Assembly (NCBI GenBank): GCA_965219915.1
Contig: OZ244794.1
Span: forward strand, 806,001 to 870,000
Length of the DNA stretch: 64,000 bases
Direction: 5' to 3'
Source: Bin80 sp965219915
Lineage (GTDB): Bacteria; Bacteroidota; Rhodothermia; Rhodothermales; Bin80
In this document: positions 26,838 to 35,940 of the stretch, piece after piece
How positions within the stretch are numbered: position 1 is the first letter of the stretch
Layout: each line of letters starts with the position of its first letter
Notes under the pieces: model-generated
Databases searched by the model: none
Seen by the model: only the letters and a program-made list of their open reading frames with translations
What the model was told of the DNA's origin: nothing
Made by a program: the position numbers and the translations under genes

Positions 26838-29657
26838 CTACTTGACGAGTGTCATCCGTCCATCAGCGTGATGAACTTTTTCTCCCATTCGCGCCGTGAC
26901 TTGATAGACGTACGTGCCGGAGGACAGACGGGACACGTCCAGGGGCAGTGGTTTTGAAGGACCTGCCGCCACAACCGGGAAATCTTCTCTGTGGACCCGC
27001 TGGCCTAGCATGTTGAATACATCCACGGATACCGCCGCCACATAAGGTAAATCCAGTAGAATCGTTGTAGATGGATTGAATGGGTTGGGGTAATTCCCAA
27101 GTAGGGCAAAATCGATCACGGACGGAGGCTCCGTTGTATTTGTAGCCGTAGCGACACGGACCGTCACCCAGTCAGGGTCAGAGTTAGCGTGCCCAAGGGA
27201 TTCAGAGGGCGCTTCTTCATGTCCTGGAGTCGCCACCAACCTGAAGTGTAGGTCTCCTTCCGCCATTGGCGCTTCAAAGCTGAGCGTGGCCGTATCGCCG
27301 CCCGTCAAGGGCAACGCCTCTGATATGGGGATATCTGAACCCAGACCGTCTACTTGAATCCATTCCCACCGTACAAAATAACCCCATGGCCCAGTGACAC
27401 TGCCCGGAATAGACACAGTAGTTCCCGACTGTGCCATTAGATTTGCACCCGCATTGACGACCGGCCTGAAAGGTGCTCCCGGATTATCGTTAAGAAATAG
27501 GCCTATGGAGGAATGGATACTCCATCCAAGGGGCAATTGGGTAAGGTTTTCAAAGATGCCATCGGGAAGCGTGACCAGATCATTGTCGCCCAAATAAAGC
27601 TGAGTCAGCAAGGTCAGTTGATCAAAGATGCCATCGGGAAGCGTGACCAGATCATTGTTCCTCAAATCAAGCAAAGTCAGCAAGGTCAGTTGATCAAAGA
27701 TGCCATCGGGAAGCGTGACCAGATCATTGCCGCCCGAATAAAGCCGAGTCAGCAAGGGCAGTTGATCAAAGATGCCGTCGGGAAGCGCGCCCAAATCATT
27801 GCCGGACAAAGAAAGCCAAGTCAGCGAGGACAGTTGATCGAAGATGCCGTCGGGAAGCGTGACCAGATTATTGTCCCGCAAAGAAAGCCAAGTCAGCGAG
27901 GACAGTTGATTGAAGATGCCGTCGGGAAGTGCGCTGAGTGCATTGCCGGACAAAAAAAGCGCAGTCAGTGAGGACAGTTGATCAAAGACGCCATCGGGAA
28001 GCGTGACCAGATCGTTGTTATCTATATCGAGCTCAGTCAGCGAGGTCAGTTGATCAAAGATGCCATCGGGAAGTGTGCTGAGTGCATTGCCGCCCAAACC
28101 AAGCCAAGTCAGCGAGGTCAATTGATCGAAGATGCCGTCGGGAAGCGTGACCAGATTATTGTCCCACAAATCAAGCCGAGTCAGCGAGGACAGTTGATCA
28201 AAGATGCCGTCAGGAAGCGTGGCCAGATCATTGTCCCACAAATAAAGCTCAGTCAGTGAAGACAGTTGGTCAAAGATGCCGTCGGGAAGCATGATCAGAT
28301 CATTGCGGTCCAAATAAAGCCCAGTCAGCGAGGCCAGATGATCAAAGATGCCGTCGGGAAGCGTGACCAGATCATTGTACCTCAAATCAAGCTCCGTCAG
28401 CGAGGACAGTTGATCAAAGATGCCGTCGGGAAACGTGACCAGATCATTGAACGCCAAAACAAGCCGAGTCAGCGAGGACAGTTGATCAAAGATGCCGTCG
28501 GGAAGCGTGACCAGATCATTGCCCAACAATTCAAGCCGAGTCAGCGAGGACAGATGATCGAAGATGCCATCGGGAAGCGTGACCAGATCATTGCCCCACA
28601 AATCAAGCCGAGTCAGCGAGGACAGTTGATCAAAGATGCCGTCAGGAAGCGTGGCCAGATCATTGTAGGACAAATAAAGCCCAATCAGCGAGGACAGTTG
28701 ATCAAAGATGCCGTCGTGAAGCGTGGCCAGATCATTGTAGGACAAAGAAAGCCCAGTCAGCGAGGACAGTTGATCAAAGATGCCGTCGGGAAGTGTGCTG
28801 AGTGCATTGCCGCCCAAACCAAGCCAAGTCAGCGAGGTCAATTGATCAAAGATGCCGTCGGGAAGCGTGCTGAATGCATTGCGATCCAAATCAAGCCTAG
28901 TCAGCGAGGACAGTTGATCAAAGATGCCATCGGGGAGCGTTGCCAGATCATTGTTCCACAAATGAAGCGAAGTCAGTGAGGACAGTTGATCAAAGATGCC
29001 ATCGGGGAGCGTTGCCAAATCGTTCGATGCCAAATGAAGCGAAGTCAGTGAGGTCAGGTCATCAAAGATACCGTCGGGGAGCACGGCCAAACGGTTGTAC
29101 CTCAAATCAAGCCCAGCCAGCGAAACCAGGCCATCAAAATCTCCTGCCTTCAGGTTAGAGATGTTTTCAAAAGATAAATCCAGACTACTCGTGATGGCCG
29201 CCAATTGAGTACTCGTAACTTCGGAACAGTCATTTGTAGTTGAGATTCGACTCAGAATAGCACTTATTACAGCAGCCGTTCGATCGCAGATCGTCACGCT
29301 CACATGTGCGACCGGTTTTACTTCTGAAACTCCGATTACCGGCATTTCTAGGCGTAGTCTGTTATGAAAGCGTCCGAGTGCTTCTGACTTTAGCCGGAAA
29401 CGCTCAGCCCTTATCATATCATCCCGATGAGGAACGGCCCGCGTTGAGTTTATATCCCATCCTCGGGTCGCCATTTTCTTGAAGTCCGCCTCCGTGGAAG
29501 ACGTACGCTCCGGCGCCTGCGCGAGAACCAGGCCGGGCAGAAGCAGGATCACAAACGAGACCAGAGAACCAGAATAGGCTAATCGGCGATGAGCGTGTCG
29601 CACCACCGGACCAAGCGGGCAGGATAGGATGTCACGGTTGTTGTACGTAGGATCCAT
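26838..29657 (-). CDS. Secreted leucine-rich-repeat protein with T9SS C-terminal tail
   Basis: A 939-residue surface or secreted protein. An unusually long basic N-region precedes a signal-peptide core (LVSFVILLLPGLVLAQA, to about residue 48). After ~120 residues comes an LRR array: a cap repeat, then 22 copies of the LPDGIFDQL core at a strict 24-residue period (consensus LPDGIFDQLSSLTxLxLxxN followed by DLVT). A beta-rich module follows (NAGANLMAQSGTTVSIPG), then a T9SS/FlgD tail (NYPNPFNPSTTILLDL). The repeat phasing resembles eukaryotic Toll-like and lamprey VLR repeats. Likely a binding or adhesion protein; ligand unknown. Its neighbours on both sides are glycan-uptake genes. Confidence 0.85.
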   Translation of the reverse strand: MDPTYNNRDILSCPLGPVVRHAHRRLAYSGSLVSFVILLLPGLVLAQAPERTSSTEADFKKMATRGWDINSTRAVPHRDDMIRAERFRLKSEALGRFHNRLRLEMPVIGVSEVKPVAHVSVTICDRTAAVISAILSRISTTNDCSEVTSTQLAAITSSLDLSFENISNLKAGDFDGLVSLAGLDLRYNRLAVLPDGIFDDLTSLTSLHLASNDLATLPDGIFDQLSSLTSLHLWNNDLATLPDGIFDQLSSLTRLDLDRNAFSTLPDGIFDQLTSLTWLGLGGNALSTLPDGIFDQLSSLTGLSLSYNDLATLHDGIFDQLSSLIGLYLSYNDLATLPDGIFDQLSSLTRLDLWGNDLVTLPDGIFDHLSSLTRLELLGNDLVTLPDGIFDQLSSLTRLVLAFNDLVTFPDGIFDQLSSLTELDLRYNDLVTLPDGIFDHLASLTGLYLDRNDLIMLPDGIFDQLSSLTELYLWDNDLATLPDGIFDQLSSLTRLDLWDNNLVTLPDGIFDQLTSLTWLGLGGNALSTLPDGIFDQLTSLTELDIDNNDLVTLPDGVFDQLSSLTALFLSGNALSALPDGIFNQLSSLTWLSLRDNNLVTLPDGIFDQLSSLTWLSLSGNDLGALPDGIFDQLPLLTRLYSGGNDLVTLPDGIFDQLTLLTLLDLRNNDLVTLPDGIFDQLTLLTQLYLGDNDLVTLPDGIFENLTQLPLGWSIHSSIGLFLNDNPGAPFRPVVNAGANLMAQSGTTVSIPGSVTGPWGYFVRWEWIQVDGLGSDIPISEALPLTGGDTATLSFEAPMAEGDLHFRLVATPGHEEAPSESLGHANSDPDWVTVRVATATNTTEPPSVIDFALLGNYPNPFNPSTTILLDLPYVAAVSVDVFNMLGQRVHREDFPVVAAGPSKPLPLDVSRLSSGTYVYQVTARMGEKVHHADGRMTLVK
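27551..29087 (-). repeat. 72-bp tandem repeat array (22 copies of the LRR core)
   Basis: Copies of the LPDGIFD-coding core recur at an exact 72-bp period; the first (29063) and last (27551) copies are 1512 bp apart, which is 21 periods. Most units differ mainly in the codons for the variable LxLxxN positions. A 62-bp stretch at 28066-28127 is identical to 28786-28847, exactly ten units away. The array also makes long open frames on the plus strand, which are artefacts of the repeat. Confidence 0.95.
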
Positions 29658-30193
29658 CCGCTAAAGGACCATTTGAAAATCGAGAACGGGACTCCCATTC
29701 GCTTGAACACTGGTACCTGCACCTATCCAGGCCGAGCGTTTTATTTGGATCAAATTAGTCGAGCAAAATCTGGAATCCATCAAAACTTACTGTGAAAGAA
29801 TGAAAGGTACGCTACACTAGTTTCTCGGTCGTGGGGCCGATTCTGTTGACGACATCATTGACGTATCATTGAGAAGCATCAGTTACATCTTGATGGAACC
29901 TGCTCAAATGCGGACCTGCAATGGTCTTGATGTTGGTAAATTTTTCCTTGCTTACCTCCAACACCTAGCCTTCTGTTTCCTGTGCGCGACACCCGGCTTG
30001 CCTACCAGCATTCATCATCTTCTTATGAATTCACCGGCGGAGCGGCAACTGCATCATTGTGGAAAGCTACTTTTCATGCAACGTTTTTAATAATACGCGT
30101 GAGGTTTTTCTGATTAGCATCCGGCTGGTTACGTGAGCTAGAGTAGTGGAATTGGACATATTCTCTGCTGAAATGATCCAAATAACACGGGTC
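29658..30193. other. 536-bp intergenic region between two minus-strand genes
   Basis: Between the LRR gene start and the GH38 stop. No convincing coding frame: the 73-codon plus-strand frame at 29869-30090 has no recognisable features. No RNA gene, strong hairpin or repeat was recognised. It should carry the LRR promoter near its left end and the end of the GH38/PorV transcript near its right end. Confidence 0.5.
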
Positions 30194-33052
30194 TTACCGG
30201 ATGAAAATCATGGTCCGGTTCTCCCGTGCGCGATTGCCATCTGGTGTGGTGGCTTCTAGGGTATAAAAATAAACTCCACTGGCGAGTGGCAACCCCAATT
30301 GATTCGTGCCCGTCCATGAGTGGCTATACTGTCCAGGGGGTTGGTCAGCCACCTCCAGTTCACTTACCCTACGCCCGAGCACATCGTAGACGTTGAGTCT
30401 CACCTCGGCATGCTGGTGGAGGTTATATCGAATGATCGTATGACGGCTGAACGGGTTCGGATAATTTTGTTGCAGGTGGAGAATTTCGTTGACTGGCGGT
30501 GCTGCCTGCACATGCGTCGGCGTAACGAGATCCAGCCAAATCGTCCTCACTTCGTATGGTTCAAAAGGCACGGCTATTTTCTGCTCATTAACAGGCACGG
30601 GGTCGATTGGCGATTCCAACAAGGTAGTCCAGGCTGCCCTCCGTATCTCAGGCCTGAGAAGAAGGGTCGCTTCCACAGCCTCCGAGGAAGGGTTGAATAG
30701 ACGCATAATTAATCCATCACCCCTTCTAGATCGCTTCAAGGTAGAGAGTTGAAGCGTTGAATTTTCCACCGATATGAAGGTGTAACTGGGTGTTGACGGT
30801 ATACCCCTCTGTCGTGGGGGCAAAACTCGCGCATGGAGAGGTGTGTTGAAGTTGTAAGCAAATCTTGTGGCACTCACGGGGTCAGCGTCTCCCTCATGTG
30901 ACGTGAGTGAGAAGCCAGCGTCCAGTGGTCCTACTCCGGCTCGATAAGCTGTGCCACCGGTATTGAAAGAGGTCAGCAGTCGTACATTGCCGTCGAATCG
31001 GCCAGCAGGATAGGCGTGAATAGCTGGACCATCGGTGGCAAGAATGGCAGTGATTCCTTCTCCTGAAACGGTTGCCCAACGTTGCATGGCGTAATGATTG
31101 GTGCGAAAACCACTCAACTCATCCTCGAAAACCTGGACATGCCCGAATGGAATCTCGTACCGCAGGGCGGCTCCCGGTAAACCAAAGTTGAAGAAAAAGT
31201 CTACACCCTCAAAATTGGTGGCAGGTCGTTTGTCGTACCTGTTCCTGAAATCAATACGCCGTTGTCCGGCGGGGAGTATGATTTCGGTTTCGTAGGTATT
31301 CGCCCCCGGAGCCATCCCCTGGAGGACCAGCCGCTGCAGTACAGCGCCGCTATCGCTGGCCACTACCTGAAGGCCTGACGGCGCAGTGCCATTAAAGACA
31401 TATTGATTGAAACGGGCATCTCCGCGCGTTAATTCCAGGCCGGTCATTTTCTCCTGGATATTTTTGATCCCTCCTGTAGCCAGGTCAACCTCTAGGCGAT
31501 AGGCGTCATTCTCCAGAGTAGAACTGCTCAGTGCTCGGTGTGGCGGCCTGGTTTCTGTACGGGCACCCAGATAAAACAGTTTGTAGCCCAGTGGAGGTAC
31601 ACCATCTGCCCGAAAAGCAACCTCGTTTGTCGAGGGAAGTACTTGTGAAGGTTGGATGGCCCCTGTCTCACTATCAAGCACCCGAAAATCTGGCAATCCT
31701 GCCACATGTGGGTCATCCAATGGTAGACGTACAACATCAGACCGTTCCCACGGCAAGGGGTTGAACACGACAATAGCAGCATCGCTGTCGGTTGTGATGA
31801 TGCTGCTCAAGGCATCCAGTGCTTCATCCAGAATCGTTTCCCCTGCATGCCTGGCTGCATTGATCCAGGCCATTTTACGCTCCCAGAAGGGAGCGTTACC
31901 GGCAGGATCCAGAGCTCCGAGGTTGTGATCCTCAAACAGGAGATTATTGATATAGGCTCGGCGCAATTCATCAGCCGGATAGCCGTAACCAGGCACGATG
32001 CTGCTCGCAATTGAGGCGAAGGTTTCTGCCACAGGTAATATGGTTTGCGTAGCGCGGGATTCAAGAAATCCTTTTGTGGACGAGCCTGCAAAACTCCAGC
32101 TCCACCAATTGGGGGCATCGCCTCTAAATACCGGGACCTCATTTGCCAAGTTTTGCTCGACGTAGTCAAAAAATTCCGAAAAAGTGGCTACATGGATCTT
32201 GGAAGTAGGATGCTCTTCGTTCCACGTCCGGGCGTTTTCGGAGATTTTCAGGTTCGGTGGACCATTGTCGCCAGTTGCAGCATTGATCAATACAACATCA
32301 TACGGATAGCCGTCTGCAGCCAGTTTATCCAGTTGCGCTATAATTCGCAGCTCCATGGCTGTATAAGAGCTGTAGAAACCCCAAATGGCACCTTCGAGAT
32401 AAGCCCATTGGGGATGCAACGAGCGCCAAAGCAATGTCTGATCACCGTTCTGGCCTTCCCAGCGAAATAGGTTCGGCAATGTTGTCGTCGAGTAAAAATC
32501 CGACAAGAACGAATTCATAGCCAGTGATGCATACGGGATATTGCTTTTGGCCAACAGCTGCGCCAATGACCATGTGAAACCGGGCGTGTCATTAGTAACG
32601 GCTGTCTGGATAGGCACATTGTAATCTTCTTTGAGAGCTTGTGCGAAGTAGAGGGAGCGCACCAATTCTTCCGGGCCAGCGAGATCGGTCTGAAGACTGA
32701 AGTGCATTGCTGCGATCTCAATCCGTCCGGCTCGTACGTGGTCCATCAAGGCTTCAATCTCTTCCGGTGAACGGTTTCTGAGATAATCTTCCAGAACCCA
32801 AGTCACTTCTATGGTCCACTTAAATCGGCTCTCAACAGGATAGGACTGCGTCCGGTCGATGTAGGTGACCACATCATCTAAGTATTTTCGGTGTTGTTCA
32901 ATTACATCCGGGACCGGAGCTGTGAATCCCACATCAGTGTGCGAGAACGGGACAACAAAGATTTTCCAGTCCCGGTCAAATTGGGCCATTGTGGACTTCG
33001 TGCACATCAGGCACAAGGTCCAAAGAGTAAAATGCAAGACCAATCTCCTCAT
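30194..33052 (-). CDS. GH38-type alpha-mannosidase-like protein with T9SS tail
   Basis: A 952-residue secreted enzyme. A signal peptide ending TMAQ (residue 24) is followed at once by the GH38 catalytic domain: H38-T-D40 (PFSHTDVGFT) as zinc ligands and Asp155 in TNDTPGFTW as candidate nucleophile, then the all-beta GH38 C-terminal region. The last ~90 residues are a T9SS/FlgD tail (QQNYPNPFSRHTIIRYNL, VRLNVYDVLGRRVSEL, LASGVYFYTLEAT), implying export to the surface. Its ATG overlaps the PorV-like stop by 4 bp. It shares only the catalytic core with the GH38 at 19894, so the two probably act on different linkages or in different compartments. Confidence 0.83.
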   Translation of the reverse strand: MRRLVLHFTLWTLCLMCTKSTMAQFDRDWKIFVVPFSHTDVGFTAPVPDVIEQHRKYLDDVVTYIDRTQSYPVESRFKWTIEVTWVLEDYLRNRSPEEIEALMDHVRAGRIEIAAMHFSLQTDLAGPEELVRSLYFAQALKEDYNVPIQTAVTNDTPGFTWSLAQLLAKSNIPYASLAMNSFLSDFYSTTTLPNLFRWEGQNGDQTLLWRSLHPQWAYLEGAIWGFYSSYTAMELRIIAQLDKLAADGYPYDVVLINAATGDNGPPNLKISENARTWNEEHPTSKIHVATFSEFFDYVEQNLANEVPVFRGDAPNWWSWSFAGSSTKGFLESRATQTILPVAETFASIASSIVPGYGYPADELRRAYINNLLFEDHNLGALDPAGNAPFWERKMAWINAARHAGETILDEALDALSSIITTDSDAAIVVFNPLPWERSDVVRLPLDDPHVAGLPDFRVLDSETGAIQPSQVLPSTNEVAFRADGVPPLGYKLFYLGARTETRPPHRALSSSTLENDAYRLEVDLATGGIKNIQEKMTGLELTRGDARFNQYVFNGTAPSGLQVVASDSGAVLQRLVLQGMAPGANTYETEIILPAGQRRIDFRNRYDKRPATNFEGVDFFFNFGLPGAALRYEIPFGHVQVFEDELSGFRTNHYAMQRWATVSGEGITAILATDGPAIHAYPAGRFDGNVRLLTSFNTGGTAYRAGVGPLDAGFSLTSHEGDADPVSATRFAYNFNTPLHARVLPPRQRGIPSTPSYTFISVENSTLQLSTLKRSRRGDGLIMRLFNPSSEAVEATLLLRPEIRRAAWTTLLESPIDPVPVNEQKIAVPFEPYEVRTIWLDLVTPTHVQAAPPVNEILHLQQNYPNPFSRHTIIRYNLHQHAEVRLNVYDVLGRRVSELEVADQPPGQYSHSWTGTNQLGLPLASGVYFYTLEATTPDGNRARENRTMIFIR

Positions 33053-34065
33053 CGGCGAGAGAGTCCCAGCGTGATTCGGTGGGTGACTCCCAACAGCTCT
33101 CCGTAGGGTACATAGGCATAGTCAAGGTTCAGTCGGAAGAACGGAATCTGTTGCAGTACCAGCCCCGCTCCGAGAGAAAAATCTCCCTCGTCCACTTGGA
33201 AGCGGTATCCAGCCCGCAGCGAGAGCAAATCCAGAAATACAGATTCAATACCCCAATTCACCCATTCGTTGTTATCAGTTGGATGCACCAGTTCAAAGGA
33301 TGTGGTAAGCCGGAAAGCTTGCATATCAACCAGATCATCTGCTACGCTCATTCGAAAGAGTAGCGGCATGCGGAAGGATTCGCGGAGTGCATTTACGGAG
33401 GCCCCGAAGTGTTGTATCGTAAACGCGAGACGCAATTGCCGGAAACCCGTGTAGTACAGCGTTCCGACATCAAACAGAACATTACTGAATACGTCCTGAT
33501 CCAGTTGCTCTCGCACGTACTTGACCTGTAAGCCAATGGTTAATCGGTCCGTGAACCGTTTGGCAGCCGCCAGTCCAACCATAAGATCACCCGCACTGAC
33601 TTGGCGCCCCGTGCCCTCTGGATCGGTGGCGGTAGTCTCCTCATAGCTCTCAATACCAAAATTCATTACACTGAGTCCAAACGTATAGCTATTGACCGGA
33701 ACCGCTGCCACCAAGGCATCTACGCGGCTGTTGACGAGCCATTCATTGTGGGTCAGATACACGGTGGGGCCAGAGACTAGTGGTAGCGCGCCAACATTCC
33801 AGAAAACGGCGTTAGCATCGTTGGTGAGGCTACTGGCAGCTTCACCAAGGGCACTCTCCCTTGCACCGATCCCAATCTTCAATGCCTGGAATCCCGCCGA
33901 TCCCGTTTTCTCAAAATCGAATCCGTAGTCGGATTGTGCCTGGACTGGGAATGCCGTCAGGAGCAGAGCCAGAAGTACCGCACCCTTACTGCACACGCTT
34001 CCCTCAGGCGCATGCCCTTGACTGAAGGCTTTTGTTCGGAATCTGCGGCAGCGATTAAATGTCAT
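33049..34065 (-). CDS. PorV/PorQ-family outer-membrane protein
   Basis: A 338-residue outer-membrane beta-barrel of the FadL-like PorV/PorQ family, which in T9SS organisms shuttles or attaches cargo at the cell surface. Signal peptide region LLALLLTAFPVQAQ ends near residue 44; the family signature GSAGFQALKIGIGARESALGEA follows and the rest is alternating strands. It overlaps the T9SS-tailed GH38 by 4 bp and follows another T9SS cargo gene by 15 bp, so it may serve those cargos specifically rather than the whole secretome. Confidence 0.85.
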   Translation of the reverse strand: MTFNRCRRFRTKAFSQGHAPEGSVCSKGAVLLALLLTAFPVQAQSDYGFDFEKTGSAGFQALKIGIGARESALGEAASSLTNDANAVFWNVGALPLVSGPTVYLTHNEWLVNSRVDALVAAVPVNSYTFGLSVMNFGIESYEETTATDPEGTGRQVSAGDLMVGLAAAKRFTDRLTIGLQVKYVREQLDQDVFSNVLFDVGTLYYTGFRQLRLAFTIQHFGASVNALRESFRMPLLFRMSVADDLVDMQAFRLTTSFELVHPTDNNEWVNWGIESVFLDLLSLRAGYRFQVDEGDFSLGAGLVLQQIPFFRLNLDYAYVPYGELLGVTHRITLGLSRR

Positions 34066-34080
34066 GAACCCGGCGGTGCC

Positions 34081-35919
34081 TTACTTGATGATTAGCAACG
34101 TCCCCTTCGCCGTGCCCACCTCTGACTGAACTGTCCAGAAATATATCCCCGGCGCTACCTGTTGACGTGAATCAGAGAGCTGGTCCCAAACGGCCTGTCC
34201 AGAATTGGGATTATCGTGTTCAAGTACCTTGAAGAGCTCTCCACTCGATGTGTAAATATGTATAGTCGCTCGCGCTGGAAGATTCGTCCAGACAATCGTA
34301 GATTCCTCGCCTGTAGTTGGAAAGCCGGAAACGAGACGGAACGGATTGGGGAATACCCTGACATTCAAAGCATCAGCTGCTGGCAGGCTGGCTACCGTCA
34401 CAGCTTCCTCGTTGCGGTTAGTGTACCAACTTTGATTACCATCTTCATCAATCGAAATAACGCTGTAGAAATAACTCACCCCCAGGTCCACGCGGTTATC
34501 AATGTATCGCCATCTTCCGAGGTCACCATCCCAGTATCTTCGGCGATCCAGCGAACTATTTGGTCGCACTCGAGCAACACGTCTATAGGGCCCGGTAAAA
34601 GCCCGTTCGCTTCGGACTATATGATATTCCTTAAAGCTGGCCTGGCCAGTAATGGGGTCCACCCATGTCTGGTCCAAAGGAGGCCAGGTCAGCGAAATAG
34701 ACTGGGAGGTCGGTAGAGGCAGAATCTGGATGTCTGGTGATGGCGGTGGGACCGAGGCCACTTCGTAGTTCCGGTTGAAGAGTGCCTGTGCCCGATCAAT
34801 AGTGTTCTGCAGTGAGTCGAGCCCGGCTGGCAAAGACGCCTGAGCATCTAGTCCCTCCAGAGCCTTAGCAATTGAAATTCCGTTCACCGCCTGTACAAGC
34901 GTGAAGGTAACACTTGATCCGGCCTCCAGTGTGTATGGGCCGCATGACATTAACGTGAACGGTACTAACCGTTGGTCGGCGGGTGCCTGCAGCGATCGGT
35001 CAGCACCGGAAAGGATGGCATAAAGATTATCTGCCGTGGTCGAGGTCAGGGTCAGCTGATTTTCATTGTTGAGCAGTTGTGCGCTCAATACATGGGCGGG
35101 CTGCGCTTCACCGGAAGCGCCTGTAGGAGCGCTCAGAAGGCCCACACCGGCATATCCTGTTGTGCGCAACTCACCGCGGGAGAGCACAAAGTTCCCCACA
35201 TCGGTTGGCAGATCGAAATTTGGTGTGTCATCCCAGGCATACATTAGTCGGCGCGCCTCGTCGTACCCGGTCAGTTCATCCGCGCGATTGAAATCTTCTC
35301 CCCAGCCATTGTGTGCGAGAATATCCTGGTAGCTGGGGCGCAATAGGTACGGGAATCCTAAATACACATCGCTAAGTGTTGAGCCTGTCAGATTGGTGAG
35401 GGTGTACTCAATTATGATGAAGTCCTTCAGACTGGGAAAGCTCCACGCTCGGCTGGTCCGCTCCACACGTATATTTTCGGAAGTAACCCAGGCAGCCGTG
35501 ATGGTTTGTTCGGCCAGTCGGGGATTGTAGTCGGGCTGCTCAACGAAATTGTTCGTCTTGGTCATCTCCTCGTACGTCCCTTGATCACGGAAGGCAAATG
35601 GACCGTTTTCGACAAAGAAGAGACTGCCATCGGCGCGGCGGCCGCCGATCCAGGTTCCACCCGCAAAATTATAAGACCGCTGCTCATCCTTGCTCAAGAG
35701 CGTGCTGGGTCCACCCGGCCAGTCCATACTGGGAAAAAATTCAAATAGGTTGGTCGGACTGGGCGCTCCCACGGTACCGTCATCTTTAACCGTATCCCAT
35801 AAATCTCCTCGATCGTGAATTTCGAACTCTGCTGTGCGCACCTGGGCCTGCACCGGCCCCGCCAGCGCTAAAAGAATCACAACACAAGAAAATCTTTGCT
35901 GCATGGTGCTGCAGATCAT
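34081..35919 (-). CDS. Secreted protein of unknown function with Fn3-like domain and T9SS tail
   Basis: A 612-residue protein. Signal peptide (CVVILLALAGPVQAQ) at the N-terminus; ATG 35904 (MQQRF) is a slightly shorter alternative to ATG 35919. The N-terminal 380 residues show no family I know. Residues ~395-500 look like a fibronectin type III module (ISLTWPPLDQTWVDP, YHIVRSERAF). The C-terminal ~95 residues are a FlgD/T9SS tail (RVFPNPFRLVSGFPTTGE, APGIYFWTVQSE). It lies between the TonB receptor and PorV-like genes, and may be the receptor's surface partner, though it does not look like SusD. Confidence 0.7.
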   Translation of the reverse strand: MICSTMQQRFSCVVILLALAGPVQAQVRTAEFEIHDRGDLWDTVKDDGTVGAPSPTNLFEFFPSMDWPGGPSTLLSKDEQRSYNFAGGTWIGGRRADGSLFFVENGPFAFRDQGTYEEMTKTNNFVEQPDYNPRLAEQTITAAWVTSENIRVERTSRAWSFPSLKDFIIIEYTLTNLTGSTLSDVYLGFPYLLRPSYQDILAHNGWGEDFNRADELTGYDEARRLMYAWDDTPNFDLPTDVGNFVLSRGELRTTGYAGVGLLSAPTGASGEAQPAHVLSAQLLNNENQLTLTSTTADNLYAILSGADRSLQAPADQRLVPFTLMSCGPYTLEAGSSVTFTLVQAVNGISIAKALEGLDAQASLPAGLDSLQNTIDRAQALFNRNYEVASVPPPSPDIQILPLPTSQSISLTWPPLDQTWVDPITGQASFKEYHIVRSERAFTGPYRRVARVRPNSSLDRRRYWDGDLGRWRYIDNRVDLGVSYFYSVISIDEDGNQSWYTNRNEEAVTVASLPAADALNVRVFPNPFRLVSGFPTTGEESTIVWTNLPARATIHIYTSSGELFKVLEHDNPNSGQAVWDQLSDSRQQVAPGIYFWTVQSEVGTAKGTLLIIK

Positions 35920-35940
35920 TCAGTTGTTCGGGCTGTCAGG

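Noticed and set aside
27551..29087. Possible CRISPR or non-coding satellite array
   Set aside because: The 72-bp units are contiguous, in frame and encode LRRs; there are no spacers and no cas genes.
27513..29158. Long plus-strand frames with a repeated KRDQIIVPQIKPSQRGQLIKDA pattern
   Set aside because: They are the antisense reading of the 72-bp LRR repeats; the period is a multiple of three, so any stop-free frame stays open. The minus-strand product has a signal peptide, LRR core and T9SS tail.
29869..30090. 73-codon plus-strand frame in the intergenic gap
   Set aside because: No signal, domain or composition typical of a protein and no neighbours on that strand.
26838..30193. Diversity-generating retroelement acting on the LRR array
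   Set aside because: No reverse transcriptase, template repeat or accessory gene is in the window, and variation is spread over all units rather than at a 3' variable region.
34081..35919. SusD-like partner for the TonB receptor
   Set aside because: No lipobox, no TPR-like helical SusD pattern; instead Fn3-like and T9SS tail modules.
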